Of a stretch of DNA of 55,788 nt, positions 18,520-27,229 are shown in pieces. The notes below the pieces were generated by a model, which saw only the letters and a program-made list of their open reading frames with translations, had not been told where the DNA came from and did not search any database. Every line of letters starts with the position of its first letter. Within the stretch, counting starts at the first letter, position 1. The stretch is from NCBI RefSeq assembly GCF_900167045.1, contig NZ_FUXJ01000011.1:1-55788 (forward strand), in the 5' to 3' direction. The translations under genes and the position numbers were made by a program. The stretch comes from Legionella maceachernii (GTDB lineage: Bacteria > Pseudomonadota > Gammaproteobacteria > Legionellales > Legionellaceae).

Positions 18520-18795
18520 CTCCATCCAGGAGATCCCTCACTACGTTCGGGACGACAATACCACTATCATCCTGAGCAAAGCGAAGGACCTCCCGACTCT
18601 TGGTAATAACCCCACCAAGGAGATCCCTCACTACGTTCGGGACGACAATACCACTGTCATCCTGAGCAAAGCGAAGGACCTCCCGACTCTTGGCATTAGT
18701 AACCCCACCAAGGAGGTCCTTCGCTTCGCTCAGGATGACAATCCACCGTTGGCAATAATCCCATTAAGAAGATCCCTCACCATGTCTGGATGACA
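18475..18795. repeat. 90-bp-period hairpin repeat array 2
   Basis: Units recur at 18481, 18571 and 18661 with an exact 90-bp period. The orientation is the reverse complement of arrays 1 and 3. The end of the array carries an arm A in the opposite sense, then a decayed arm. The array starts inside the 3' end of nth (+) and fills the gap to the convergent gene at 18800 (-). Its hairpins could act as a bidirectional terminator. Reading frames across it are repeat translations, not genes. Confidence 0.92.
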
Positions 18796-18799
18796 AAGG

Positions 18800-19348
18800 T
18801 TACGTGTCTATCGATGCTTTATTGTAAACGCAATGGTAAGATGTAGTATTCGTTAATGTGCCATCTTTGAAGAAGGAAAGAGCGATACTGTAGTGTAATT
18901 GATCATTTTCGAGAGACCAGCTGAATTTGCCCACACCCACTTCGATGCCATCAAGGGCCAAATTGCCTTCTTTACGGTAAGCAAGCAGAGAGCCCAAAAG
19001 TTGCTGGCCATCGCCGCTCCAATGGAGATGGGCAATATTTTTATCCACAACAAAGTTGCCTTGAGTACTGTAAGCTGAAATAGTATCAATAGGCATTTGT
19101 TCATTATCAAAGGTGATTGATGAAAAATCTGAACTTTGCTCAATGGTGAGGGAGATTTTTTCCTCAGGGTCATTATCACACACACCGGTCCAATGACCTG
19201 AAAAATCAGCATATCCATCGTGTGAGCGCAGACTTTGCTGACGATTTGGCTGTTTCTCTTGAAACAATTTAGGAAATAACGGAATTGCAGCAAAGCTCGA
19301 CGAAGCTAACGCTAAACTTAAGTGAATTAAAATCAATTGTTTTTTCAT
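18800..19348 (-). CDS. Small secreted protein downstream of an M4 protease, unknown function
   Basis: This 182-residue protein begins with a clear signal peptide (KKQLILIHLSLALASSSFA, cleavage near residue 20). The mature part is predicted mostly beta, with a motif FSGHWTGVCDNDPEEK followed by alternating hydrophobic strands. That recalls small lipocalin-like or calycin-like barrels, but I do not recognise the family. It starts 15 bases after the protease gene in the same orientation, so the two are probably co-transcribed. A cognate inhibitor, chaperone or co-secreted accessory protein is possible by position only. The 3' end abuts repeat array 2. Confidence 0.75.
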   Translation of the reverse strand: MKKQLILIHLSLALASSSFAAIPLFPKLFQEKQPNRQQSLRSHDGYADFSGHWTGVCDNDPEEKISLTIEQSSDFSSITFDNEQMPIDTISAYSTQGNFVVDKNIAHLHWSGDGQQLLGSLLAYRKEGNLALDGIEVGVGKFSWSLENDQLHYSIALSFFKDGTLTNTTSYHCVYNKASIDT

Positions 19349-19363
19349 GAAATTATCCGTTTG

Positions 19364-21022
19364 TTAAATACAATGAGTGGTATCGATACCCACTTTTTTA
19401 AAGGCAGTTTCAATAGGCTCAGGGTTTACATTTAAATCTTTAGCTGCATAAGTGACGCCGCAAGCACCGTCAGTAAAACCGGTTGTAGGTGTCCAATATT
19501 TGGAGTTAGCGACCACCATGACGTGGAAAGCGGTTTTAATCCCCAGTTGTCTGGACATAAGGTAGAAAGCCCTATTAAATACACCACTGGCGGTATGCAC
19601 CAAAAAGCTTTGTTTTTCGAGTTCATTGTCCGGATATTTTGATTCGGCCAAGCCTAAAAGCTCAGGATAGCTGACCGTGCAAATGCTACGTTGGGTTCGG
19701 GCCATTGTTTTATCCACACAATCCGCTGAATTCCCATCTAACGAGGGCAAATCTAAAAAGCGAATCGCTTTGATGGGCAATGAGGGGGGGATTAATGTTT
19801 CACCAATGGCCCAAGTGACTTCATTCGGAATGAGATAAACCTTATTGTATAATTTGGGGAATTTTTCTAAGAGATACGCACGAGAAGCTTGAGCAGCCAT
19901 ATCGGAAAATGATTCATTCAGAGCGCCAGGCTCATCATGGTATTCAAGATTCGCGTGTTGCTGAGTAAACCCGTGTGCTACTTCATGGCCTGCAACATCC
20001 AAGGATACTAAGGGGTAAAAATAGGAGCCATCCCCAAAAGACATGGTGGCACCATCCCAGAAAGCATTGTCAAAAGCAGAGCCAAAATGCACGCGCATAA
20101 TGAGTTTTTGAGGGTTTCCATCATCGTCTTGCAAGGCATTAAGTCCATACCACTCTTTAAATAAACCAACAATCATATGACCAAAAAAATAGGCGTCATT
20201 ACCCGCCGAATACGCCCCATTGACAAAATCTTCGATATTATTATTGCAAGAATATCGATAAGGGGTGCGAATAAACCCTGGCCAATCCCACTCAGAATTG
20301 AGATTAACTAGTGTCACTTTCTCATCAGCAAGAATACAAGTTTGATCTTGTTGAGTGACTTCTAGACTAGGTAAATCATCCTTTCCATACCAGTACTCAT
20401 GAACTTTTTCATTCCCTCCAGGACCGATGTCAGAATAGTATTGGATATTGTTCCATTGCTTCATGACCTCACCTGTTTGTGCATTAATGATGAAGAAAGG
20501 CCAAACAGGTTTATCATTCGATAAGCTTTTAAAAGAAACCAAATAAGTTAATTGCAATTGATTATCTTGAGTTACCCTAATCTGCAGCTCGCTTTTTTCA
20601 TTACTAGAATTGGTTGGGTTAGCTTGATTAAAATAGTGGTTTTTCGCTAATTGAATAGCGTGTTGCGAACTAAATGCCGGATTGGTATTGAGCTGAATGT
20701 CATCAAATAAATGGCCGTTCACTTGCTCACCCATTAACCCGCGACGATTTGGATTTGCGCTCACGGTAACCTGGGCGCCAACAATAGGAATCCCTTTATA
20801 GAGTTGCTGATAGCGTGTTATGACAACCTTATCTTGCCGTGTGCGACTCATAGGTTTTAACTTATTCATACTCACGGAGGAGCCAACGGACATCGTTGCT
20901 TGATGCGAAAAAGAGAATGGCTTCAGTTGACTTATAGGCGCTTGGTGCAAATTGACATAAGTTGCTGCCCAGCTCGTTGAATAAAGGGAAATTAAAGCAG
21001 CAAACGTTATATTTTTTATCAT
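19364..21022 (-). CDS. Secreted zinc metalloprotease, thermolysin family (M4)
   Basis: The 552-residue precursor has a signal peptide (about 1-20), an FTP/PepSY-type propeptide (about 25-195) and an M4 catalytic domain. The zinc site is HEVAH at 346-350 with the third ligand E370 in NESFSD. Upstream AFWDGATMSFGDG and downstream HTASGVFNRAFYLM, with the catalytic His, are family hallmarks. It resembles the vibriolysin/ProA type exported by type II secretion, where it degrades extracellular or host proteins. That export route is known for the family and is not shown by this sequence. The following small secreted-protein gene is probably in the same operon. Confidence 0.93.
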   Translation of the reverse strand: MIKNITFAALISLYSTSWAATYVNLHQAPISQLKPFSFSHQATMSVGSSVSMNKLKPMSRTRQDKVVITRYQQLYKGIPIVGAQVTVSANPNRRGLMGEQVNGHLFDDIQLNTNPAFSSQHAIQLAKNHYFNQANPTNSSNEKSELQIRVTQDNQLQLTYLVSFKSLSNDKPVWPFFIINAQTGEVMKQWNNIQYYSDIGPGGNEKVHEYWYGKDDLPSLEVTQQDQTCILADEKVTLVNLNSEWDWPGFIRTPYRYSCNNNIEDFVNGAYSAGNDAYFFGHMIVGLFKEWYGLNALQDDDGNPQKLIMRVHFGSAFDNAFWDGATMSFGDGSYFYPLVSLDVAGHEVAHGFTQQHANLEYHDEPGALNESFSDMAAQASRAYLLEKFPKLYNKVYLIPNEVTWAIGETLIPPSLPIKAIRFLDLPSLDGNSADCVDKTMARTQRSICTVSYPELLGLAESKYPDNELEKQSFLVHTASGVFNRAFYLMSRQLGIKTAFHVMVVANSKYWTPTTGFTDGACGVTYAAKDLNVNPEPIETAFKKVGIDTTHCI

Positions 21023-21201
21023 ATCGGTAATCTAAATTGCAAATAGATCGCATTTTGACATGAAAAGGCGCATTGAGCAATGGAAAGTTGCTAAGATGAA
21101 AGAGCTCATCTTATTTCATGATTTGTTTTAGCATAAAGAGCCCTGCTGGGATATCCCTGGGAGTTACTCGATTAATCAAATGGACTTTGATGAAACCACT
21201 A

Positions 21202-22266
21202 TTACAATAAGCGCTTACGCTTAAAGTAATAAAACATAAGCATGGCTAGAATTAACATAATAAAAAGAATAGCAGGGTAAGAATAGCGCCATTTTAGTTC
21301 TGGCATGTAGACGAAATTCATCCCGTAAATGCCAGCAATGAACGTTAAGGGAATAAAAAGACTGGCGAAGACGGTCAGAATTTTCATTGTTTCGTTCATC
21401 CGTGTGTTGAGGGTAGAGAGATACATTTCTAGAATGCCGTTGATTGTTTCACGTTGCAGATCAATGGATTCGAGTAAACGGGCAGTATGGTCAAATAAAT
21501 CGCGATAATAAAGAATGTACTTCACATCAAGTAAATGCTTTTGCTCGATAACAAGAATATGAACAATATCATTGAGAGGTGCTATCACTTTGCGCAATGT
21601 CATGGTTCGCCTTTTCATGGTGTATAAGTTTGTCAAATTAATCGCTGCGGGATTTTTTATTAATAGGTTTTCCATCTTTTCAAGGATTTGTTCGCATTCT
21701 TCAACAAAATTAAAATAATTATCAATGATGCAATCCATAATCATATAACCAAGGTATTCGCTACTTTGTTCTCTAATAATGGGTTCTTTTGCTTTTAGGC
21801 GTTTCTCAAGCGGCGTAAAATCACATCGATTGGATTCGCGAAAGCTAAGCAAAAGATTTTCTTTCAATACCATACTAAATTGCTCGATATTATAGGTAAG
21901 ATTGTGTGTTGGCGTATCAAGCATTTTGAAAATAATAAAGAGACAATCCTCAAGATCATCTAATTTAGATCGTTGACGAGTGTTTAAGATGTCTTCAATG
22001 ATTAAGGGGTGAATAGCAAATTCGGCACACAGGCGAGTAATTTGTTCGGTATTAGCAAGGCCGTAAACATCAATCCAAACGTGTTGCTTGTTCGCTAAAG
22101 CCTGACGAACAAGCTCAGGCTGAAAAGTTTTAAGCTTTTTATAACTTTTAGCGTCATAAATGTGAACCGATACTTGAGTGGCTACAGGAGGGTTTTCGCC
22201 CACGTAAACGGCAGTACCTGGCAGCAATCCGGCTTTGGCTGAAGATTTTTTTTTAAACGGAGTCAT
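21202..22266 (-). CDS. corA: Magnesium/cobalt transporter CorA
   Basis: CorA forms a pentameric channel for Mg2+ and Co2+. The 354-residue protein has a large cytoplasmic alpha/beta N-terminal domain and a long stalk helix. Two C-terminal membrane helices are present; the first ends with the diagnostic YGMNF motif, followed by the short periplasmic loop VYMPELKW. A basic C-terminal tail (FKRKRLL) is typical. It is a single gene, divergent from the VUT-like transporter. Confidence 0.95.
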   Translation of the reverse strand: MTPFKKKSSAKAGLLPGTAVYVGENPPVATQVSVHIYDAKSYKKLKTFQPELVRQALANKQHVWIDVYGLANTEQITRLCAEFAIHPLIIEDILNTRQRSKLDDLEDCLFIIFKMLDTPTHNLTYNIEQFSMVLKENLLLSFRESNRCDFTPLEKRLKAKEPIIREQSSEYLGYMIMDCIIDNYFNFVEECEQILEKMENLLIKNPAAINLTNLYTMKRRTMTLRKVIAPLNDIVHILVIEQKHLLDVKYILYYRDLFDHTARLLESIDLQRETINGILEMYLSTLNTRMNETMKILTVFASLFIPLTFIAGIYGMNFVYMPELKWRYSYPAILFIMLILAMLMFYYFKRKRLL

Positions 22267-22359
22267 AAACAGTCCTTGTCCTATTTTTATTCAAATTATA
22301 ATCTCCAGTGTAAAGATAGGCTAGTTTAGTGAAGAATATTTGCCAAAATAAAAATAAAA

Positions 22360-23736
22360 ATGCTATATTCCTGGTCATTTTTTCAAATTCTGCCAAGGGG
22401 TAATCTTTGGGTTGCAAGACGAGTACAACTTAAAATGGCTGCCTTTTCAATTGGATTATCGAAACGAAGTTATTTGTCACTTACAGTGAGTATGATGACA
22501 TGCCTTATCTTGTTGATTAATGTTTCATTTAAAATTATTGAACTGCATGGACTTATGTTCACTGCAAGCAGTGTGCTCTGCCCATTAGTTGCTATCCTTT
22601 ATTTAATGGTTTTAAGAGAATGCAGCATCGTGCAACAGCGGCATATACTTAACCAGTGCTTACTTGCGTTATACCTTTTTTCGATAGGTATTTACCTACT
22701 GGTCAATTTACCTGCTGCTGAAAATATGCACGACAATCCTACTTATCAGATTGTTTTTGAAGCCATTCCTAAAAAATTTTTTGCATCGACGATTGCTTTT
22801 GCAATCAGTTTTTATCTGCCGCATTTATTTTGTTGTGCCCGCAAAACAGTCATATTGATCTCACCCAAAGGACGCCTTCTATTGGCGGTACTAGGAGGGT
22901 ATGCTTTTTTTAGCTTTAATTTTTTGTTGCTTTTTTCTCATCCTCTGATTCAACAGTTTCAACAGATTTACATTGATTCCTTAATCATCAGTGGTGGGAT
23001 CTTATTAGGTTTTGGGGTGGTGCATTTATCCGCGCAGTTCATATTAAAACCTGTCAAAATCGTGTTGAAAAAAAATGCGTTGCCTGCCTATTTATCAGTG
23101 CCTATGTACCATTATCTTGTCAGTTTTTCAGTCACTATCTTATTGATTTGCCTTGCTTGCGAGTATCGTTTAGTTTCCTTACCGGAAGGATATACCTTAG
23201 GGGCAAGTGGGCTATTATTCCCTTTAACCATTGTAGCAAGTAATCTAATTGGCGAATTGTTTGGTTACAGAGCAAATTTACGGTTAGCAGTCGTCCTTAT
23301 GCTAACTGAATTAACGTTTGATTTGCTGTTAATGGGCGCCGTAGCGTTACCTGCACCGGAATTTTTTAATTTAAACCCTTTTTACTCTTATATCCTGCCG
23401 CGCCGGATCCCTGCAGGAACCTTGGCTCTATTTGTTACCTTTGTTGGCAATGCCATGTTGCTTGAAAATTTGAAGTACACTGGCCTTAACCTTAACCGAA
23501 GCACACGGATCTTGATTGCTAACGTGATCGCCTCTTCTCTTCTGTGCTTGGTTAACTACACGCTTTTATACGGTGGGGTTTACTCCTACGATCAAATTTT
23601 TAGTTTGGCAATGAGCTCCTGGACTTACAAAATCATTGCAACAGTAGTCAGTTTACCCCTTGTGGTATGGTTGTGTAAGCGTTGTAGTGAACAAAAAATA
23701 TTACAGTCGACGCTTAAAGATAACGTAACTTATTGA
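22360..23736 (+). CDS. Long VUT/YhhQ-like integral membrane protein (possible queuosine-precursor carrier)
   Basis: The C-terminal half (about residues 230-445) has the six-helix pattern and motifs of the VUT family, including FPLTIVASNLIGELFGYRAN and a Pro-rich loop after the fourth helix (ALPAPEFF). YhhQ-type members import queuosine precursors. The N-terminal half adds about 200 residues with several further membrane segments and no recognisable motif, so the protein is about twice the usual length. The start is uncertain: ATG 22360 and ATG 22435 both lack a ribosome site. Substrate is inferred from family only. It lies between corA (-) and glmU (-). Confidence 0.7.
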   Translation: MLYSWSFFQILPRGNLWVARRVQLKMAAFSIGLSKRSYLSLTVSMMTCLILLINVSFKIIELHGLMFTASSVLCPLVAILYLMVLRECSIVQQRHILNQCLLALYLFSIGIYLLVNLPAAENMHDNPTYQIVFEAIPKKFFASTIAFAISFYLPHLFCCARKTVILISPKGRLLLAVLGGYAFFSFNFLLLFSHPLIQQFQQIYIDSLIISGGILLGFGVVHLSAQFILKPVKIVLKKNALPAYLSVPMYHYLVSFSVTILLICLACEYRLVSLPEGYTLGASGLLFPLTIVASNLIGELFGYRANLRLAVVLMLTELTFDLLLMGAVALPAPEFFNLNPFYSYILPRRIPAGTLALFVTFVGNAMLLENLKYTGLNLNRSTRILIANVIASSLLCLVNYTLLYGGVYSYDQIFSLAMSSWTYKIIATVVSLPLVVWLCKRCSEQKILQSTLKDNVTY

Positions 23737-23747
23737 GTGAACAACTA

Positions 23748-23765
23748 GTTGGGCCTCGACCCAAC
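23748..23765. terminator. Short hairpin between convergent genes
   Basis: GTTGGG (23748-23753) pairs with CCCAAC (23760-23765) around a 6-base loop, between the VUT-like gene (+) and glmU (-). It is a plausible weak bidirectional terminator. Confidence 0.4.
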
Positions 23766-23786
23766 GTTCCTGCTCTTGTTCAGCGG

Positions 23787-25175
23787 TTATTCTTTTTTCT
23801 CCTTTTTAACAGGTCTTTTCCAGCCAAAAATTGTTTTTTGCTTGCTGACTGTCAAGGTGAGTTCCCCTGGAGGAACATCTTTACGGATTGTGCTTCCAGC
23901 ACCAATGGTTGCATTAGCACCGATGCGTACAGGCGCCACAAATTGCGTATCCGAACCGACAAATACACCATCTTCGATGACGGTTTGATGTTTATTTGCG
24001 CCGTCGTAGTTACAGGTAATTGTTCCTGCACCGATATTGACTTCTTTTCCTATCGTGACATCGCCAAGATAGCTTAAATGACTCGCCTTAGTCCCTTCCG
24101 CCAGCACAGCGTTTTTGGTTTCCACGAAATTACCAATTTTACAATCGGCGGCAAGTTGAGTACCGGGTCTTAAGCGTGCAAAAGGACCCACATGACAATT
24201 GTTATCCAGTACGCAATCTTCTAACACTGAGTTAGCAAAAATTTCACAATTTTCACCTAAGGTGACATTTGTTAGGACGCAATGTGGACCAATTCGACAG
24301 CCTTTTCCTAGACGTACATGGCCATTGCATATCACATTGACGTCAATGAATACATCTGGACCGCATTGAAGTTCGCCACGCACGTCCAGGCGGTTTGCAT
24401 CACTGATACTTACCCCAGAGAGCATCAATTGCTCTGCAACTCGCTTTTGCCAGACGCGCTCGAGCTGTTGGAGCTGCAGTCGATTGTTGACCCCTTGGAT
24501 TTCTAAGAGATCCGTGGCTTGCATTGAGGTGATCGGCAAATTCTCAGCCACTGCCATCGCAATAATATCGGTGAGATAATATTCACCTTGAGCATTATGA
24601 GCATTCAATTGAGGTAACCATCGTGCTAAGTCTGCTGCTGATACGCAGCAAATGCCGCTGTAAATTTCGTTGATGCGCTTCTGATCAACTGTTGCATCTT
24701 TTTCTTCAACAATCGCGCGAATGGCCCCGGAGCCATCACGTACAATGCGTCCAAGCCCAGTCGGATTATCGAGCATCGCGACGAGTAAACTGAGCGGAAT
24801 CGGTTTTTTCTCATGGGAAAGACTGGCTTTGACAAGCGCGCGCAAGGTTTCAGAGCGGATTAATGGCACATCGCCTGAAAGCACTAAAACTTGAGATTGG
24901 TCAGGAATATGCGTGAGTGCTTGTTTTACGGCGTGGCCAGTCCCCAATTGTTCCGTTTGCAAAACCCAATTCACGGATGAATTAGCGAGGGCTGATTTGA
25001 TCGCTTCTCCCCCATGACCATAAACCACATGAATCGCGTCTGGATTTAACTGTTGCGCCGTCTCGATGACCCATTGCAGCATGGGTTTGCCTGCTAAACA
25101 ATGCAGTACCTTGGGGGTATCGGAATACATTCGTTTGCCTTGACCGGCAGCTAAAATAACTATTTGCAGTGACAT
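23787..25175 (-). CDS. glmU: Bifunctional GlmU: glucosamine-1-P acetyltransferase / GlcNAc-1-P uridyltransferase
   Basis: GlmU makes UDP-GlcNAc for peptidoglycan and LPS. The N-terminal nucleotidyltransferase domain starts with ILAAGQGKRM followed by KVLHCLAGKPML. The C-terminal half is a left-handed beta helix of hexapeptide repeats, with acetyltransferase motifs PFARLRPGT and NFVETKN and the loop containing YDGANKHQT. The length of 462 residues is normal. It ends with a lysine-rich tail. It is a single gene; glmS is not adjacent. Confidence 0.97.
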   Translation of the reverse strand: MSLQIVILAAGQGKRMYSDTPKVLHCLAGKPMLQWVIETAQQLNPDAIHVVYGHGGEAIKSALANSSVNWVLQTEQLGTGHAVKQALTHIPDQSQVLVLSGDVPLIRSETLRALVKASLSHEKKPIPLSLLVAMLDNPTGLGRIVRDGSGAIRAIVEEKDATVDQKRINEIYSGICCVSAADLARWLPQLNAHNAQGEYYLTDIIAMAVAENLPITSMQATDLLEIQGVNNRLQLQQLERVWQKRVAEQLMLSGVSISDANRLDVRGELQCGPDVFIDVNVICNGHVRLGKGCRIGPHCVLTNVTLGENCEIFANSVLEDCVLDNNCHVGPFARLRPGTQLAADCKIGNFVETKNAVLAEGTKASHLSYLGDVTIGKEVNIGAGTITCNYDGANKHQTVIEDGVFVGSDTQFVAPVRIGANATIGAGSTIRKDVPPGELTLTVSKQKTIFGWKRPVKKEKKE

Positions 25176-25351
25176 GAGTGTTATTATTTCCTAAAGTTAG
25201 CGCATCTTTTTAATTAATAGATGCTGAAATAAACAAATTGTATGTAGGTTGCTAATCAAATCATGAATAGATATGATAAAAAAATTGCGACAAAAGGAGT
25301 AGTGCAATAACGATTTTTCTTGATATAACCCAATATTTTTTGATTGACCAT

Positions 25352-25374
25352 ATTCCTTATGCTCAGGATGACGG
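25352..25374. repeat. Degenerate fragment of the 90-bp repeat arm at the ansA stop
   Basis: The string ccttatgctcaggatgac matches the end of repeat arm A with an internal 4-base deletion. On the minus strand it supplies the ansA stop codon (the TGA within catcctgag). Confidence 0.65.
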
Positions 25375-26379
25375 GCTTAACTCACCACATAAGTTTTTTT
25401 CCATCAGCAGCTTAACCTGCTCACTATCTAAGTTTTTACTGAATAAATACAGCAATTTGCAATGGGCAGCCTCAGGTGTCATGTCATGGCCACTGATTAA
25501 ACCAGCTCGTTTCAGCGTATAACCAGTAGCATATTGACCCATTTCGACCTTTCCTTGCTGACATTGGCTGCAATTGACAATCACAACACCGCGCTCACAA
25601 GCATCCTGCAGAATATTTAAAAAGTGTGGATCATTATTTTGTGCATTCCCACTACCATAGGTTTCAAGCACTAATCCGCGCAGTGGTTGCTGTAGGATGT
25701 AATCTAATACTTTAGTTGCGAACCCAGGAAACAAGCGAAAGTTCGCGATGAATTGTGGACTAATCATCTGTAAATGAAACGGTTGTTGAGGTGACGGTAG
25801 TAAAAGCTCTTTATGAAGCTCAATACTAATGCCAACTGTCGCTAAATGAGGAAAATTCGGGGAGTCAAACGCATTGAAGCGCTCAGAGCTGATTTTTTGT
25901 GTCCTGTTCCCGCGTAACAATTGCTGATTGAAGTAAATGCAGACTTCATTAATAGGTTGATGCGCGCAAAGCCATAATGACGTGATCACATTGTCCATCG
26001 CATCGTTTCGCACTTCAGATAAGGGAATTTGCGAGCCGGTGACAATGACGGGTTTAGATAGGTTTTCCAGCATGAATGATAAAGCGGAGGCGGTATAGGC
26101 CATAGTATCTGTGCCATGAAAAATCACGAAGCCGTCAAAATGGTTGTATTCCGCGTTAATGTCACTGGCAATGCGATTCCAGTCACTGACTGTCATATTC
26201 GAAGAATCAAGTAACGGTTGATATTCTTTGATCACGTAATTGGGCATTTCCGAGTGTTTTAACGCAGGAATTTGTGCGAGCGCGGTTTGGACGTACCCTA
26301 ATGCGGGTTCATAGCCGTGACTGGTTTTGATAGAACTGATTGTGCCGCCAGTGTTAAGAATGAGGATGCGTTTTTTCAT
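25363..26379 (-). CDS. ansA: L-asparaginase, type I (cytoplasmic)
   Basis: This enzyme hydrolyses asparagine to aspartate and ammonia. The 338-residue protein starts with LNTGGTISS, carrying the first catalytic Thr. The second active-site block is HGTDTMAYTASALSF, followed by VTGSQIPLSEVRNDA. It has no signal peptide, consistent with the type I form. Its last codons and stop (SPSS then TGA) fall in a degenerate copy of the 90-bp repeat arm, so the C-terminus has probably been altered by repeat insertion. It is a single gene. Confidence 0.93.
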   Translation of the reverse strand: MKKRILILNTGGTISSIKTSHGYEPALGYVQTALAQIPALKHSEMPNYVIKEYQPLLDSSNMTVSDWNRIASDINAEYNHFDGFVIFHGTDTMAYTASALSFMLENLSKPVIVTGSQIPLSEVRNDAMDNVITSLWLCAHQPINEVCIYFNQQLLRGNRTQKISSERFNAFDSPNFPHLATVGISIELHKELLLPSPQQPFHLQMISPQFIANFRLFPGFATKVLDYILQQPLRGLVLETYGSGNAQNNDPHFLNILQDACERGVVIVNCSQCQQGKVEMGQYATGYTLKRAGLISGHDMTPEAAHCKLLYLFSKNLDSEQVKLLMEKNLCGELSPSS

Positions 26380-26704
26380 AAAAAAATTTCAATTTTTGCG
26401 ACGATTATACGCTGTGAAAGCAATCTTTTGCAGTCCCTTTACGCATTGAGCAAGAATGTTTGTTAGCAATTTAGAATATAATTATTTAACATGATGATTT
26501 TTCGCATAAATGATAAAAGAGTTACGGGTATAAATCGGATTTAATTTTGTGGTTATTCTAGGAAAAGAGAAGCAAAATAAGTTGGAGTGCAGGTTTATGT
26601 CAATTTTTCAAGATAAAACGACTAAAAAGCACAGATTTATTTGCCAACCTCTTCCACTTTATGGAAAAATCAAGGTATTAACGGTTTAGTGTAAGCAGTG
26701 AAAA
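26380..26704. other. Intergenic region between ansA and rppH
   Basis: This AT-rich 325-bp stretch lies between divergent genes. A TATAAT occurs at 26477-26482 without a convincing -35. A 30-codon reading frame (26597-26689) is considered and not called. I see no repeat or RNA structure here. Confidence 0.5.
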
Positions 26705-27229
26705 ATGGTGATTGATCGTGCCGGATACCGGTTGAACGTTGGTATAATTCTTACCAACTCATCCGGTCGAGTGTTTTGGGGAAGACGTAATGGCCATGAT
26801 GCTTGGCAATTTCCCCAGGGTGGCTTGGCCACTGGTGAAACAGCGCTAGAAGCGATGTATCGAGAGCTACGTGAAGAAGTCGGTTTAGATAGGGAAGATG
26901 TAGAGGTGCTCGGTGTTACAAAACGCTGGTTGAAATATCGTTTGCCTAAGCAGTATCTTCGTCATGGTAGTGAACCCTTAGTGATTGGTCAAAAACAAAA
27001 ATGGTATTTACTAAAATTAATCACTTGTGAGCAAAAAGTACGTTTGGACTTAAGCGATTCGCCAGAGTTCGACAGCTGGCGCTGGATCGATTATCACGAG
27101 CCTCCCGAGCAAGTAATTTTTTTCAAACGTCAAGTTTATGCGCAAGCGATGAAAGAATTAGAGTATCTGTTAAAGAAACGCCGCACTCCTTTTGGTGCAC
27201 GACGTAGGCGAGGTAATCATAGTCGATAA
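26705..27229 (+). CDS. rppH: RNA pyrophosphohydrolase RppH
   Basis: RppH removes pyrophosphate from mRNA 5' ends and so starts decay. The 174-residue protein shows the RppH-specific N-terminus ([15 protein letters not shown]) and the NUDIX box [20 protein letters not shown]. The downstream block [11 protein letters not shown] is also typical. The stop overlaps the ptsP start by one base (TAATG). The rppH-ptsP pair is conserved in many gammaproteobacteria. Confidence 0.96.
   Translation: MVIDRAGYRLNVGIILTNSSGRVFWGRRNGHDAWQFPQGGLATGETALEAMYRELREEVGLDREDVEVLGVTKRWLKYRLPKQYLRHGSEPLVIGQKQKWYLLKLITCEQKVRLDLSDSPEFDSWRWIDYHEPPEQVIFFKRQVYAQAMKELEYLLKKRRTPFGARRRRGNHSR

Noticed and set aside
18440-18793. 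Open frames across the 90-bp arrays (also 29497-29841 and 29569-29787)
   Set aside because: They are repeat translations ([19 protein letters not shown] and similar) with no ribosome site, present on both strands; not genes.
21452-21467. parS-like site TGTTTCACGT...
   Set aside because: Only about 12 of 16 positions fit the parS palindrome and it lies inside corA; a second partial match in parA (about 7925) is weaker. No intact site was found.
26597-26689. 30-codon leader ORF before rppH
   Set aside because: Weak ribosome site and no recognisable content; could be chance in an AT-rich gap.
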